Assembly: GCF_025630775.1 (NCBI RefSeq)
Contig: NZ_JAOSZE010000038.1
Location: 43,217-107,216 of the forward strand
Direction of reading: 5' to 3'
Source of the DNA: Actinoplanes sp. KI2
GTDB lineage: Bacteria > Actinomycetota > Actinomycetes > Mycobacteriales > Micromonosporaceae
DNA: 64,000 nucleotides
Below are positions 50,867-60,033 of the stretch, piece after piece. Made by a program: the position numbers and the translations under genes. Position 1 is the stretch's first letter. Every line of letters starts with the position of its first letter. Under the pieces are notes generated by a model. That model saw only the letters and a list, made by a program, of their open reading frames with translations. It made no database searches and was not told where the DNA came from.

Positions 50867-51889
50867 TCAGTTCTGTGCCAGCAGGTCGCCCACGTAGCGT
50901 GCCACCGCACGCACCGTGGCGATGGTGCCGGGGTAGTCCATCCGGGTAGGCCCGAGCACACCGAGCCCACCAACGATAGTGGCACCCGGTCCGTAACCCG
51001 TGCTGACCACCGAGGCCGACCGCAGGTTGTCGATCTCGTTCTCGTCGCCGATGCGCACCCTGGTCTTGCTGGGCTCCAGGTCGCCGATGAGCTTGAGCAG
51101 GATGACCTCCTCCTCGAGAGCCTCGAGCACGGGACGCAGCGTGCCCTGGAAGTCCAGCACACTCCCCCGCGTCAAGTTCGCCGTTCCGGCGAGCATCAGA
51201 CGCTCCTCGTTCCGCTCGACCAGCGTCTCGAGGAGCACGCTGGCCAGGCACGCCATCGTGTTGCGGCGATCGGGCGTGCAGTCGTCGACCAGGCTCTGCA
51301 CCAGCGGCGGGGTGTCGGCGAGCCGCTGGCCGCCGAGCTTCTCGTTGACCTTGCGGCGCAGGTCGGTCACGTCGTCGGCGAGGACCGGGCCGGGCAGCTC
51401 GACCAGGCGCTGCTCGACCCGCCCGGTGTCGGCGATCATCACGAGCATGAGCCGGGTGGTGGAGATCGGGACGAGCTCCAGATGGCGCACGGACGAGCGG
51501 GCGAGCGATGGGTACTGCACCACCGCGACCTGGCGGGTCAGCTGGGCGAGCAACCGGACGGTGCGGTGCACCACGTCGTCGAGGTCGACCGCGCCGATCA
51601 GGAACCGCTCGATCGCCCGGCGCTCGGCCTGGCTGAGCGGCTTGACCTTGGAGAGGCGGTCGACGAACAGGCGGTAGCCCGCGTCGGTGGGGACCCGGCC
51701 GGCGCTGGTGTGCGGCTGGCGGATGTACCCCTCCTCCTCCAGCACGGCCATGTCGTTGCGCACGGTGGCCGGGGAGACGCCGAGCTGGTGCCGCTCGACC
51801 AGGGCCTTGCTGCCGACCGGCTCCTGCGTTTCGACGTAGTCCTCGACGATGGCCCGCAGGACCTCGAGCTTGCGGTCATCAAGACTCAT
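50867..51889 (-). CDS. hrcA: Heat-inducible transcription repressor HrcA
   Basis: A 340-residue HrcA. N-terminal winged helix: VGSKALVERHQLGVSPATVRNDMAVLEEEGYI then QPHTSAGRVPTDAGYRLFVD. C-terminal GAF-like dimer domain ends GVLGPTRMDYPGTIATVRAVARYV. Represses through CIRCE; one lies just upstream. Operon with dnaJ. Met at 51889 is chosen as it gives the standard MSLDDRKLEVL start. Confidence 0.96.
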   Translation of the reverse strand: MSLDDRKLEVLRAIVEDYVETQEPVGSKALVERHQLGVSPATVRNDMAVLEEEGYIRQPHTSAGRVPTDAGYRLFVDRLSKVKPLSQAERRAIERFLIGAVDLDDVVHRTVRLLAQLTRQVAVVQYPSLARSSVRHLELVPISTTRLMLVMIADTGRVEQRLVELPGPVLADDVTDLRRKVNEKLGGQRLADTPPLVQSLVDDCTPDRRNTMACLASVLLETLVERNEERLMLAGTANLTRGSVLDFQGTLRPVLEALEEEVILLKLIGDLEPSKTRVRIGDENEIDNLRSASVVSTGYGPGATIVGGLGVLGPTRMDYPGTIATVRAVARYVGDLLAQN

Positions 51890-51912
51890 ATGACCCCTCC
51901 CTCGCGGTCGCA

Positions 51913-51939
51913 TTGGCACTCCGGGTGACCGAGTGCCAG
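51913..51939. promoter_or_regulatory. CIRCE operator (HrcA binding site)
   Basis: TTGGCACTC-N9-GAGTGCCAG, matching the consensus TTAGCACTC-N9-GAGTGCTAA with three substitutions that preserve dyad symmetry at inner positions. Located 24 bases before hrcA; gives autoregulation of hrcA-dnaJ. Confidence 0.93.
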
Positions 51940-52049
51940 TCTACGTCGCCGTTCGCGACAGCGCGATGATCGAGTGGCCTGTCTATTCCCTCGATCCGTA
52001 CCGCATGTCGGTCTCGACCCTGTTGAGCAGCGGTCATACCGTGTCAGCC

Positions 52050-52622
52050 ATGACTGAACCGCCTGGACCGCCCGGTGGCCCATATGGGGAGAACGACCCG
52101 GCCTCGGGTTCGACACCACCTCCGGCATCCCCGCCGCCGCCCCCGCCGACCGGAGGCTACGCGCCACCGCCGCCCGGTGACTACACGCCTCCGCCGCCCG
52201 GCGGCTACGTGCCGCCGCCCGGCGGATACAACCAGCCACCCGGTGGCTACAACCCGCCCCCGCAGTATGGCGGCGGCTCCGGGATCGACGACCGCAGCTG
52301 GAACTTGATCAACCACTTCGGCGGCGCGGCCGGCGCCTTCGTCAGTGGCGGCGTCGGCGGCTGGATCGCGCCGCTGATCGTCCTGCTCGCCCAGGGCAAC
52401 CGATCGCCCTACCTGCGCAGCGAGGCGGTCAAGGCGCTGAACTTCCAGCTCATCTGGTCGATCGTCGGCCTGATCGGCTGGGCCACCTCGTGCCTCGGCA
52501 TCGGCGTGATCATCACGGCCGCGGCCTGGCTCGTGGGGATGATCTTCGGCATCATCGCCGGCGTCAAGGCCAGCAACAACGAGCCGTACAACTATCCGTT
52601 GTCGGTGCAGTTCATCAAATAG
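52050..52622 (+). CDS. DUF4870 membrane protein with Pro-rich N-terminus
   Basis: A 190-residue protein. The N-terminal ~75 residues are Pro/Gly/Tyr-rich with repeated PPPGGY-like units. The DUF4870/Tic20-like domain follows (LINHFGGAAGAF; GGWIAPLIVLLAQGNRSPYLRSEAVKALNFQ) with three or four helices. Likely a small membrane protein interacting via its proline tail. Divergent from hrcA. Confidence 0.85.
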   Translation: MTEPPGPPGGPYGENDPASGSTPPPASPPPPPPTGGYAPPPPGDYTPPPPGGYVPPPGGYNQPPGGYNPPPQYGGGSGIDDRSWNLINHFGGAAGAFVSGGVGGWIAPLIVLLAQGNRSPYLRSEAVKALNFQLIWSIVGLIGWATSCLGIGVIITAAAWLVGMIFGIIAGVKASNNEPYNYPLSVQFIK

Positions 52623-52655
52623 CGAGGCGCAGGCGCCGGGCCGGGGGGCCCGGCG

Positions 52656-53858
52656 TCACACGACGTCGCGGATCACGGCGTCGGCCAGCAGCCGGCCGCG
52701 CAAGGTCAAAATCAACTGCCCGTTCGCGTACGCCTCGGGCACCAGCAGGCCGTCCTCGAGGGCCTGCTTCGCTCCCCGGTCGTCGACCTGTGCCAGCGGG
52801 ATGCCCTCGGCGAGGCGGACCCGCAGCATGATGTCCTCGACCCGGCGGTCCTCGTCGGTGAGCAGCTCGCGGGCGTGGCCCGGCGAGACGCCGTCGGCCA
52901 GCCTCGTCGCGTACGCGGCCGGGTGTTTGACGTTCCACCAGCGGACGCCGCCGACGTGGCTGTGCGCCCCGGGGCCGAGCCCCCACCAGTCGCCGCCGGT
53001 CCAGTAGAGCAGGTTGTGCCGGCAGCGGGCGCCGGCCGAGGTGGCCCAGTTGGAGACCTCGTACCAGCCGAAGCCGGCCGCGCTCAGGGCTTCCTCGGCG
53101 GCGAGGTAGCGGTCGGCGGCGACGTCGTCCTCCGGGTACGGCAGCTCGCCCCGGCGCATGCGGGCGGCCATCCGCGTGCCGTCCTCGACGATCAAGGCGT
53201 ACGCGCTGACGTGGTCCACCCCGGCGTCGATGACGGTCCGCAGCGAGGCGGCGAAGTCGTCCGGGGTCTCGCCCGGGGTGCCGTAGATCAGATCGAGGTT
53301 GACGTGCTCGAAGCCGGCCTCTCGCGCCTCCCGGGCCGCCTGGGGCGCCCGCCCGGCGGTGTGTTGCCGGTCGAGGATCTTGAGAACGGCTGGGCTCGAG
53401 GACTGCATGCCGAGGCTGATCCTGGTGAAACCGTGGCGGCGCAATTTGCGAAGATAGTCGGGTGTGACGGATTCCGGGTTGGCTTCCGTGGTGATCTCTG
53501 CGTCGTCGCTGAGCGGCCAGACCTGGGCGACGCCGTCCAGGATGCGGCCCAGGTCGTCGGCGCTGAGCAGGGTCGGGGTGCCACCGCCGACGAAGACCGT
53601 GTCCACCTTTTGCGGCTTTATGGCGTTGCCGGCGAGCCGGAGCTCGCTCAGGACCGTGTCGGCGTAGGTCTCCCGGCTCGCGCCGCCGCCCAGCTCACTC
53701 GCGGTGTAGGTGTTGAAGTCGCAGTAGCCGCAGCGGCTCGCGCAGAACGGCACATGCACGTAAACGGCAAATCCGTTTTTTCCGGCGCTCGCCGCGGCGT
53801 CGGGCGGGAGGCTCCCGTCCTGCGGAACGGGCTCGCCATCGGGAAGTGCGCCGGCCAT
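52656..53858 (-). CDS. hemW: Haem chaperone HemW (radical-SAM, formerly CPO-like)
   Basis: A 400-residue radical-SAM protein. Cluster motif CASRCGYCDF. The HNxxYW signature (HNLLYW) and GLGPGAHSHVGGVRWWN are diagnostic for HemW and separate it from HemN. It binds haem and probably delivers it to respiratory enzymes. Corresponds to Rv2388c. The N-terminal ~25 residues are a low-complexity extension. Confidence 0.94.
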   Translation of the reverse strand: MAGALPDGEPVPQDGSLPPDAAASAGKNGFAVYVHVPFCASRCGYCDFNTYTASELGGGASRETYADTVLSELRLAGNAIKPQKVDTVFVGGGTPTLLSADDLGRILDGVAQVWPLSDDAEITTEANPESVTPDYLRKLRRHGFTRISLGMQSSSPAVLKILDRQHTAGRAPQAAREAREAGFEHVNLDLIYGTPGETPDDFAASLRTVIDAGVDHVSAYALIVEDGTRMAARMRRGELPYPEDDVAADRYLAAEEALSAAGFGWYEVSNWATSAGARCRHNLLYWTGGDWWGLGPGAHSHVGGVRWWNVKHPAAYATRLADGVSPGHARELLTDEDRRVEDIMLRVRLAEGIPLAQVDDRGAKQALEDGLLVPEAYANGQLILTLRGRLLADAVIRDVV

Positions 53859-53889
53859 CCGTCAAGTGTGCACCGCTAGGGTTCCGATC

Positions 53890-54678
53890 ATGGATCTGGT
53901 CCGTACCGCCACCGCCGCCGGGGTGACCACCGTGACCCTGGACAGCCCCGCCAACCGCAACGCGCTCTCCACCCCGCTGATGACCCAGCTGCTCGAGGCG
54001 CTCGACGCCGCGCTGGCCGATCCGGCCGTGCGGGTGGTGGTCCTCTCGCACACCGGCCCGGTCTTCTGCTCCGGCGCCGACCTCAAGGAGACCGCCGAGG
54101 CCCGCGCGTCCGGTCGCGTCCCGGCCGAGCTGCTGGCCGACGTGCTGGCCGCGCTCTGGGAGTTCCCGAAGCCGGTGGTCTGCCGGGTGGGCGGGCCGGC
54201 CCGGGCCGGCGGGCTGGGCCTGATCGCCGCGGCCGACATCGCGCTCTGCACCCGGGAGGCGACGTTCGCCTTCTCCGAGGTGCGCCTCGGCGTCATCCCC
54301 GCCGTGATCAGCGCCACGGTCCTGCCCAGGCTGACCCCGCGCGCGGCCACCGAGCTGTACCTGACCGGGGAGGTCTTCGACGGCGTCCGGGCCGCCGAGG
54401 TGGGGCTGGTCACCGCCGCGGTCTCGGCCGAAGGGCTGGACGCGACCGTGGCCGGCTACTGCGACGCCCTGGTGCGCGGCGGCCCGCTCGCCCTGGCCGG
54501 CGCCAAGCAGCTGCTCCGGCGCGCCCCGGCCGGCTCGATCCGGGCCGACCTGGCCGACCTCTCCGAGCGCTCCGCCGCCTACTTCCGCTCGGCCGAGGGC
54601 ACCGAGGGCGTGAACGCGTTCCGCGAGAAGCGGGACCCGGTCTGGGTGCCCGGTGCCACGCGGGACGGCGTGCGGTGA
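53890..54678 (+). CDS. Enoyl-CoA hydratase/isomerase family protein
   Basis: A 262-residue crotonase. Oxyanion/CoA motif: SGADLKE and the second loop GGLGLIAAADIALCT. The acid in FSEVRLGVIP is present, but the usual first Glu (GGGxE) is Gly, so it may not be a standard hydratase. Similar to EchA5-type proteins. Divergent from hemW. Confidence 0.86.
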   Translation: MDLVRTATAAGVTTVTLDSPANRNALSTPLMTQLLEALDAALADPAVRVVVLSHTGPVFCSGADLKETAEARASGRVPAELLADVLAALWEFPKPVVCRVGGPARAGGLGLIAAADIALCTREATFAFSEVRLGVIPAVISATVLPRLTPRAATELYLTGEVFDGVRAAEVGLVTAAVSAEGLDATVAGYCDALVRGGPLALAGAKQLLRRAPAGSIRADLADLSERSAAYFRSAEGTEGVNAFREKRDPVWVPGATRDGVR

Positions 54679-54745
54679 CGTCCGCGCCGTGCGGTCGTTG
54701 ACTACGCTTGTTGCATCCGGGGGCCGGGCCGACGAGGAGGTGTGA

Positions 54746-55606
54746 GTGCGCAAGACGCCGATCGTGGTGCTCGCCCTCCTCGCGATAGTCGGCACCCTCG
54801 CCGTGGTGATCGTGGTTCGAAGCATGTCCGGCGACATCAAGATCGCCCTGCCGCAGATCGGGCCCGCGTGCACCGTGCAGGCCGACGGCGAGGTCACCCT
54901 CGACACCGTGCAGATGGCCAACGCCGCGACGATCACCGCCGTCGGGATCCGGCGCGGGATGCCCGAGCGGGCCGTGGTGGTCGCGCTGGCCACCGCGCTG
55001 CAGGAGTCCAAGCTGGAAAATCGGGAAGACGGCGACCGCGACTCGATCGGCCTCTTCCAGCAGCGGCCCAGCCAGGGCTGGGGCACCGCCGACAAGATCA
55101 AGGATCCGCGGTACGCCGCGGACAAGTTCTACACGGCCCTCAAGAAGGTCAAGGGCTGGGACAAGATGCGGGTCACCGACGCGGCCCAGCGGGTGCAGCG
55201 GTCGGCCTACCCCAACGCGTACGAGAAGTGGGCCGACGAGTCGGCGGTCCTGGCCCGCGCCCTGACCGGCCGCGCGACCGGGGCGGTTGCCTGCACCGTC
55301 ACCGGCGCGCCGGCGCTGCGCGGCGCGGCGGCCGCGGCGGCCCTGATGAACGGGCTGAGGCTGGACTGGGGCAAGGGCCTGAGCAAGCCGGCCGCCGCCC
55401 AGGCCGCCGGGGTGACGGTCGCGGTGACCGACAAGAGCACCGGGTGGCGCTACGCACACTGGCTCGTCTCGCACGCCAAGGACACCGGTCTCGAACGGGT
55501 ACGTTTTGCTGATCTCGAGTGGTACGCACCGGACGGCAAGTGGCAGCCGGTAACCGCGGACGCCGGAGTGGACGAGCGTAAAGTCATCGCCCAAGTCTTC
55601 AGCTGA
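54746..55606 (+). CDS. Exported lysozyme-like-fold protein
   Basis: A 286-residue protein with N-terminal membrane anchor (residues 5-24). The middle part, ALATALQESKLENREDGDRDSIGLFQQRP then GWGT, resembles the Glu-containing active site and SxGLxQxxP motif of lytic transglycosylases. Family often annotated hypothetical in Micromonosporaceae. May act on peptidoglycan. GTG start 54746 has GAGGAGG upstream. Confidence 0.7.
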   Translation: MRKTPIVVLALLAIVGTLAVVIVVRSMSGDIKIALPQIGPACTVQADGEVTLDTVQMANAATITAVGIRRGMPERAVVVALATALQESKLENREDGDRDSIGLFQQRPSQGWGTADKIKDPRYAADKFYTALKKVKGWDKMRVTDAAQRVQRSAYPNAYEKWADESAVLARALTGRATGAVACTVTGAPALRGAAAAAALMNGLRLDWGKGLSKPAAAQAAGVTVAVTDKSTGWRYAHWLVSHAKDTGLERVRFADLEWYAPDGKWQPVTADAGVDERKVIAQVFS

Positions 55607-55652
55607 CGTCGGCAAAGTCCCGCTCGGACGATCGGGCGCGCTCCCCATCGGC

Positions 55653-55676
55653 GTAGCTCTCCGTGATGTCGATCGA
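55653..55676 (+). promoter_or_regulatory. 24-bp motif shared with 31857-31880
   Basis: GTAGCTCTCCGTGAT followed by GTCGATCGA. Matches the other copy at 20/24 positions. It is 72 bases before the PAS gene start. Confidence 0.4.
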
Positions 55677-55696
55677 TTTACTAGGCGAATAGCGCA

Positions 55697-55708
55697 GCGT
55701 ATATACGC
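55697..55708. promoter_or_regulatory. 12-bp palindrome in the PAS gene promoter region
   Basis: GCGTATATACGC, a perfect 12-bp palindrome with a TATATA core that could overlap a -10 element, 40 bases before the GTG start. Confidence 0.4.
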
Positions 55709-55747
55709 GCATGGACAGACAGCTACCGCCCTGGTACTAAGAAACAC

Positions 55748-57403
55748 GTGTCGAGGGCGATCGAATGGATCCTGCTGGGTTCGGGGAGCTGTCTGGCGAT
55801 CGGGTACGGCGTCCGTCGGCACCGCCCGTCCCGCGTCAGCCCATGGTCGCTGCTCGCGGGCTCCGTCGCCGCGAAGGCACTGAGCGACTTCTTTTTCGCG
55901 ATCGGCGCCCTGTCCGCCTCCGAGGTCTGCGACCTCGCGATCTTCGTGCTCGTCGCCGCGACCCTCTTGCAGTTCACCCGCGCCGGATCGGCGCTGGTCG
56001 ATCGTGGTCGCCTGATCGACCTGCTGGCCTGCGCCTGTTCGGCGCTGCTGGTGCTCTGGATCGTCCTGGTCGGCGACAACGCGCCGTTCGGGCACATCCC
56101 GCCGTCCGACTTCATCGGCGACCTGCTGCTGGTCCTCGTGGCCGCCCGGCTGGTGGTCGCCGCCGGGCGCAACGCGGCGGCCGCACTGCTGCTGGCCGGC
56201 TCGGTCGGCATGCTGGTCAGCGACCTCGTCTACCCACTGGCGCCGAGCCCGATCGCCGAGACCGGCTACATCGTGCTGTATGTGGCCTGGGGGCTGGCCG
56301 CCCTCCCGCCGTCGATGACCCGGCTGACCCGGCCGATGCCATCGAGCGCGACACCGTGGCGCGGGCACTGGGCGGCCCTGCTCGGCGCGGCGGTGGCCAC
56401 CCCGCCCGCGGTGCTGCTGATCGAAGCGCTGACCGGCACGGTCCGGGACGGCGTAGTGATCGCCATCGCCGGTGGGCTGACCCTGCTGCTGGCGATCACC
56501 CGGCTCGCCGACTCGATCTCCCGGAACAGCCAGGCCGCGTCCCGGGAACGCGCCCTGCGCACGGCCAGCGGCGCACTGGTCGCGGCGGCCGACCTGCCCG
56601 CGGTGGAGGAGGCGGTGCACGCGGCCGTCGCGCAGCTGATGCCGGCCTCGACCGTACGGGGAATGGTGTTTGCGACCGATGACCGCAAGCTGACCGCGCC
56701 CGCCCTGCCCGCCGCCTCGCCTGCCTCGCCCGCCGTCTCCCCGGAGCCGAGCCCGCGCAGCTGGTGGGCCGACGAGTCCGGGGAGGACGACACGCTGGTC
56801 TGCCCGCTGTGGCTGGAGCCGATGGAGGTGGCCCGGCCGAACGGCGGGGCGCTGATCGTGACCGCGCGGCGCGAGGTGCTGGCCGCCACGCGGGACGCCC
56901 TGGAGACCCTGGCCGGCCAGGCCGCCATGGCGTTGGACCGGATCACCCTGGTCGAGGCGGTCGGCCGGCGGGACAGCGATCAATACCTGCGCACGGTGAT
57001 CGGCAACACCGCCGACCTGATGCTGGTGATCGACGACGACCAGCGCATCCGGTACGCCAGTCCAGCCGTCCACGACCTGCTCGGCGACGACACGCTCTCC
57101 CCGCTCGCGACGCTCACCGACCTGGTCCACCCGGACGACCGTGACCAGGTGCAGGGGGCGTTCCAGTCCACCGGGGACGGCACGCTGTTCTGCTCGCTCC
57201 GCCGGGCCGACCAGTCGCAGATCCTGGTCGAGGCGACCTACCGGGACCTGCGCGAAGACCGTCTCGTCCGGGGATACGTCGTGACGATGCGCAACGTTAC
57301 GGACGCGCACGACCCCGACGAGCGCCAGCCCCACCACGAGCATGTCGACGAACTGCCCGCCTGGTCGAACCGGCGAAGCGCTCGGCACAAGTTCCGCTAC
57401 TGA
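55748..57403 (+). CDS. Multi-span membrane protein with GAF-like and PAS domains, no output domain
   Basis: A 551-residue protein. About eight or nine N-terminal helices (residues 5-260), a GAF-like region with a low-complexity insert (about 290-405), then a PAS domain (YLRTVIGNTADLMLVIDDDQRIRYASPAV... to VVTMRNVTDAHD). Related actinobacterial proteins continue with GGDEF and EAL domains; here a 30-residue polar/basic tail follows. May be a truncated former cyclic-di-GMP enzyme or a stand-alone sensor. Confidence 0.8.
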   Translation: MSRAIEWILLGSGSCLAIGYGVRRHRPSRVSPWSLLAGSVAAKALSDFFFAIGALSASEVCDLAIFVLVAATLLQFTRAGSALVDRGRLIDLLACACSALLVLWIVLVGDNAPFGHIPPSDFIGDLLLVLVAARLVVAAGRNAAAALLLAGSVGMLVSDLVYPLAPSPIAETGYIVLYVAWGLAALPPSMTRLTRPMPSSATPWRGHWAALLGAAVATPPAVLLIEALTGTVRDGVVIAIAGGLTLLLAITRLADSISRNSQAASRERALRTASGALVAAADLPAVEEAVHAAVAQLMPASTVRGMVFATDDRKLTAPALPAASPASPAVSPEPSPRSWWADESGEDDTLVCPLWLEPMEVARPNGGALIVTARREVLAATRDALETLAGQAAMALDRITLVEAVGRRDSDQYLRTVIGNTADLMLVIDDDQRIRYASPAVHDLLGDDTLSPLATLTDLVHPDDRDQVQGAFQSTGDGTLFCSLRRADQSQILVEATYRDLREDRLVRGYVVTMRNVTDAHDPDERQPHHEHVDELPAWSNRRSARHKFRY

Positions 57404-57413
57404 CGGCGCTTGT

Positions 57414-57611
57414 CTGCTGGCCCGCGCTCATCTGCTGGCCCGCGCTCATCTGCTGGCCCGCGCTCATCTGCTGGCCCGCGCTCATCTGCTGGCCCGCGCT
57501 CATCTGCTGGCCCGCGCTCATCTGCTGGCCCGCGCTCATCTGCTGGCCCGCGCTCATCTGCTGGCCCGCGGTCGTCTCGTGGCCCGCGCTCGTCTCGTGG
57601 CCCGCTCGCCC
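57414..57611 (+). repeat. 18-bp tandem repeat CTGCTGGCCCGCGCTCAT
   Basis: Eight perfect units from 57414, then two to three degenerate units up to 57611. Begins 10 bases after the PAS gene stop. In one frame it reads LLARAH repeats; on the minus strand MSAGQQ-like repeats with an ATG in each unit. No evidence of coding beyond the open frame. Confidence 0.95.
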
Positions 57612-57639
57612 CTTCGCGGTCGCCCCTTCGCGCGCCGGA

Positions 57640-57666
57640 GCGCCGGACCTGGACCAGGTCCGGCGC
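57640..57666. terminator. Bidirectional terminator hairpin
   Basis: GCGCCGGACCT-GGACC-AGGTCCGGCGC: perfect 11-bp stem, 5-base loop, between the convergent PAS and GlsB/YeaQ genes. Confidence 0.8.
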
Positions 57667-57686
57667 TTCGCGCTGGGGGTGGAGGG

Positions 57687-57965
57687 TTACCGCCGCGTGA
57701 TGCCGCGGCGGCCGCCGACGCCCGCCACCAGGGCCACGCCGATCGCGGCGAGGACCACCTGGAACAGCAGCTCGATCCAGTCGACGCCGTTGGTGTGTGC
57801 GACACCGAAGGCGCGAGCGATGACCGTGCCGAGCAGCGCGGCGACGACACCGATCACCATGGTCAGCCAGATGGGGATGTTCTGCTTGCCAGGTACGACC
57901 AGGCGACCCAGCGCACCGATGATCAGACCGACGATGAGAGCGGTGATGATGCCGGTGACAGTCAT
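57687..57965 (-). CDS. GlsB/YeaQ/YmgE family stress-response membrane protein
   Basis: A 92-residue protein with three membrane helices, family start GIITALIVGLIIGALGRLVVPGKQNIPIWLTMVIGVVAALLG. Associated with stress responses; exact function unknown. Well-separated unit between terminator and lepA. Confidence 0.92.
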   Translation of the reverse strand: MTVTGIITALIVGLIIGALGRLVVPGKQNIPIWLTMVIGVVAALLGTVIARAFGVAHTNGVDWIELLFQVVLAAIGVALVAGVGGRRGITRR

Positions 57966-58046
57966 GGGGGTTTCCTCCTCGGGTGGAGCAATACGTTGCG
58001 TCCGTCGAGCCCCACATTTCCCGAGTGTCGAGGAAGCCAAACCGGG

Positions 58047-59966
58047 CTATTTCTTGCTTGCACCCTTGGTGTCCGGAGTGTCGGACGTCGACAGCGCCGC
58101 GATGAAGGCCTCCTGCGGCACCTCCACCCGGCCGACCATCTTCATCCGCTTCTTGCCCTCTTTCTGCTTCTCCAGCAGCTTCCGCTTCCGCGTGATGTCA
58201 CCGCCGTAGCACTTCGCCAGCACGTCCTTGCGAATCGCCCGAATGGTCTCGCGCGCGATGATCCGGCTGCCGATGGCCGCCTGGATCGGGACCTCGAACT
58301 GCTGCCGCGGAATGAGCTTCTGCAGCTTGGCGGCGATGGTCACGCCGTAGTTGTACGCCTTGTCCTTGTGCACGATCGCGCTGAACGCGTCGACCGGCTC
58401 GCCGTGCAGCAGGATGTCGACCTTCACGAGGTCCGCGACCTGCTCCCCGGACGGCTCGTAGTCCAGCGACGCGTACCCCTTGGTCTTGCTCTTCAGCTGG
58501 TCGAAGAAGTCGAAGATGATCTCGGCGAGGGGCAGCGTGTAGCGCAGTTCGACCCGCTCGGCGGAGAGGTACTCCATGCCGAGCAGACTGCCGCGCCGGC
58601 TCTGGCACAGTTCCATGACCGCGCCGACGTACTCGTTCGGCACCAGCACGGTGGCCCGCACGACCGGCTCGTGGATCTCGGCGATCTTCCCGCTCGGGAA
58701 CTCGCTGGGGTTGGTGACGATCTTCTCCTCCGCGTCCTCGGTGAAGACGCGGTAGACCACGTTCGGCGCCGTGGAGATCAGGTCGAGGTTGAACTCGCGC
58801 TCCAGCCGCTCGCCGATGATCTCCAGGTGGAGCAGGCCGAGGTAGCCGACGCGGAACCCGAAGCCGAGCGCCGCCGACGTCTCCGGCTCGTAGACCAGGG
58901 CGGCGTCGTTGAGCTTGAGCTTGTCGAGCGCGTCCCGCAGCGCCGGGTAGTCCGAGCCGTCGATCGGGTAGAGGCCCGAGTAGACCATCGGCTTGGGATC
59001 CTTGTAGCCGCCCAGCGGCTCGGTGGCGGGCCGGGCGTTGCCGGTGACCGTGTCGCCGACCCGGGACTGGCGGACGTCCTTCACGCCGGTGATCAGGTAG
59101 CCCACCTCACCGACGCCGAGGGCGCCGGCCTTCTCCATCTCGGGCGAGACGACGCCGATCTCGAGCAGCTCGTGCACCGCGCCGGTGGACATCATCTTGA
59201 TCCGGTCGCGGGCCTCGATGCGCCCGTCGACGACCCGGACGTAGGTGACCACACCCCGGTAGACGTCGTAGACCGAGTCGAAGATCATCGCGCGGGCCGG
59301 CGCCTGCGCGTCGCCGACCGGCGGCTCGAACTGCCGGACGATCTCGTCGAGCAGGTGATCCACGCCGACGCCGGTCTTGCCGGAGACCCGCAGCACATCC
59401 GACGGCTCGACGCCGATCAGCTTGGCCAGCTCCTCGGCGTACTTCTCGGGCTGCGCGGCCGGCAGGTCGATCTTGTTGAGCACCGGAATGATGTGCAGGT
59501 CGTTCTCCATCGCCAGGTAGAGGTTGGCGAGGGTCTGCGCCTCGATGCCCTGCGCCGCGTCGACCAGCAGCACCGCGCCCTCACAGGCGGCGAGGCTGCG
59601 GGACACCTCGTAGGTGAAGTCGACGTGCCCCGGGGTGTCGATCATGTTGAGAACGGCGGACTCGCCCGCCCGGTCGCCCTCGCGCACCACCCACGGCATA
59701 CGCACAGCCTGCGACTTGATCGTGATGCCGCGTTCCCGCTCGATGTCCATCCGGTCGAGATACTGCGCCCGCATCTGCCGAGGGTCGACCACCCCAGTGA
59801 TCTGCAGCATCCGGTCGGCCAGCGTCGACTTGCCGTGGTCGATGTGCGCGATGATGCAGAAGTTCCGGATGCGACTCGGGTCGGTAGCCCCGATCACATT
59901 CACACCGGGGTCGAGCGGTCCAGGCACGATCTTCCGTTCTGTCAAACAGACTGAGCACCACCCCAA
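58047..59966 (-). CDS. lepA: Elongation factor 4 (LepA)
   Basis: Translational GTPase of 639 residues (or 626 from GTG 59927). G1 AHIDHGKST, G3 DTPGHVDF, G4 NKIDLP. The LepA-specific C-terminal domain with YGGDITRKRKLLEKQKEGKKRMK. Promotes back-translocation/biogenesis. The N-terminus preceding IRNFCIIAHIDHGKS is variable. Corresponds to Rv2404c. Confidence 0.96.
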   Translation of the reverse strand: MGWCSVCLTERKIVPGPLDPGVNVIGATDPSRIRNFCIIAHIDHGKSTLADRMLQITGVVDPRQMRAQYLDRMDIERERGITIKSQAVRMPWVVREGDRAGESAVLNMIDTPGHVDFTYEVSRSLAACEGAVLLVDAAQGIEAQTLANLYLAMENDLHIIPVLNKIDLPAAQPEKYAEELAKLIGVEPSDVLRVSGKTGVGVDHLLDEIVRQFEPPVGDAQAPARAMIFDSVYDVYRGVVTYVRVVDGRIEARDRIKMMSTGAVHELLEIGVVSPEMEKAGALGVGEVGYLITGVKDVRQSRVGDTVTGNARPATEPLGGYKDPKPMVYSGLYPIDGSDYPALRDALDKLKLNDAALVYEPETSAALGFGFRVGYLGLLHLEIIGERLEREFNLDLISTAPNVVYRVFTEDAEEKIVTNPSEFPSGKIAEIHEPVVRATVLVPNEYVGAVMELCQSRRGSLLGMEYLSAERVELRYTLPLAEIIFDFFDQLKSKTKGYASLDYEPSGEQVADLVKVDILLHGEPVDAFSAIVHKDKAYNYGVTIAAKLQKLIPRQQFEVPIQAAIGSRIIARETIRAIRKDVLAKCYGGDITRKRKLLEKQKEGKKRMKMVGRVEVPQEAFIAALSTSDTPDTKGASKK

Positions 59967-60033
59967 CCGGCGGCGCAGCGGAGCCGAAGCGGGCTCCAGC
60001 GCGTTCTATCGTCCCACGCCCGAGGCAACGCCC

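Noticed and set aside
54410..57388. A 992-codon open frame on the minus strand
   Set aside because: Antisense to the enoyl-CoA hydratase, lysozyme-like and PAS genes; no recognisable domain.
57414..57611. Coding of LLARAH or MSAGQQ repeats
   Set aside because: Open on both strands only because the unit is 18 bp without stops; no SD or continuation into a domain.
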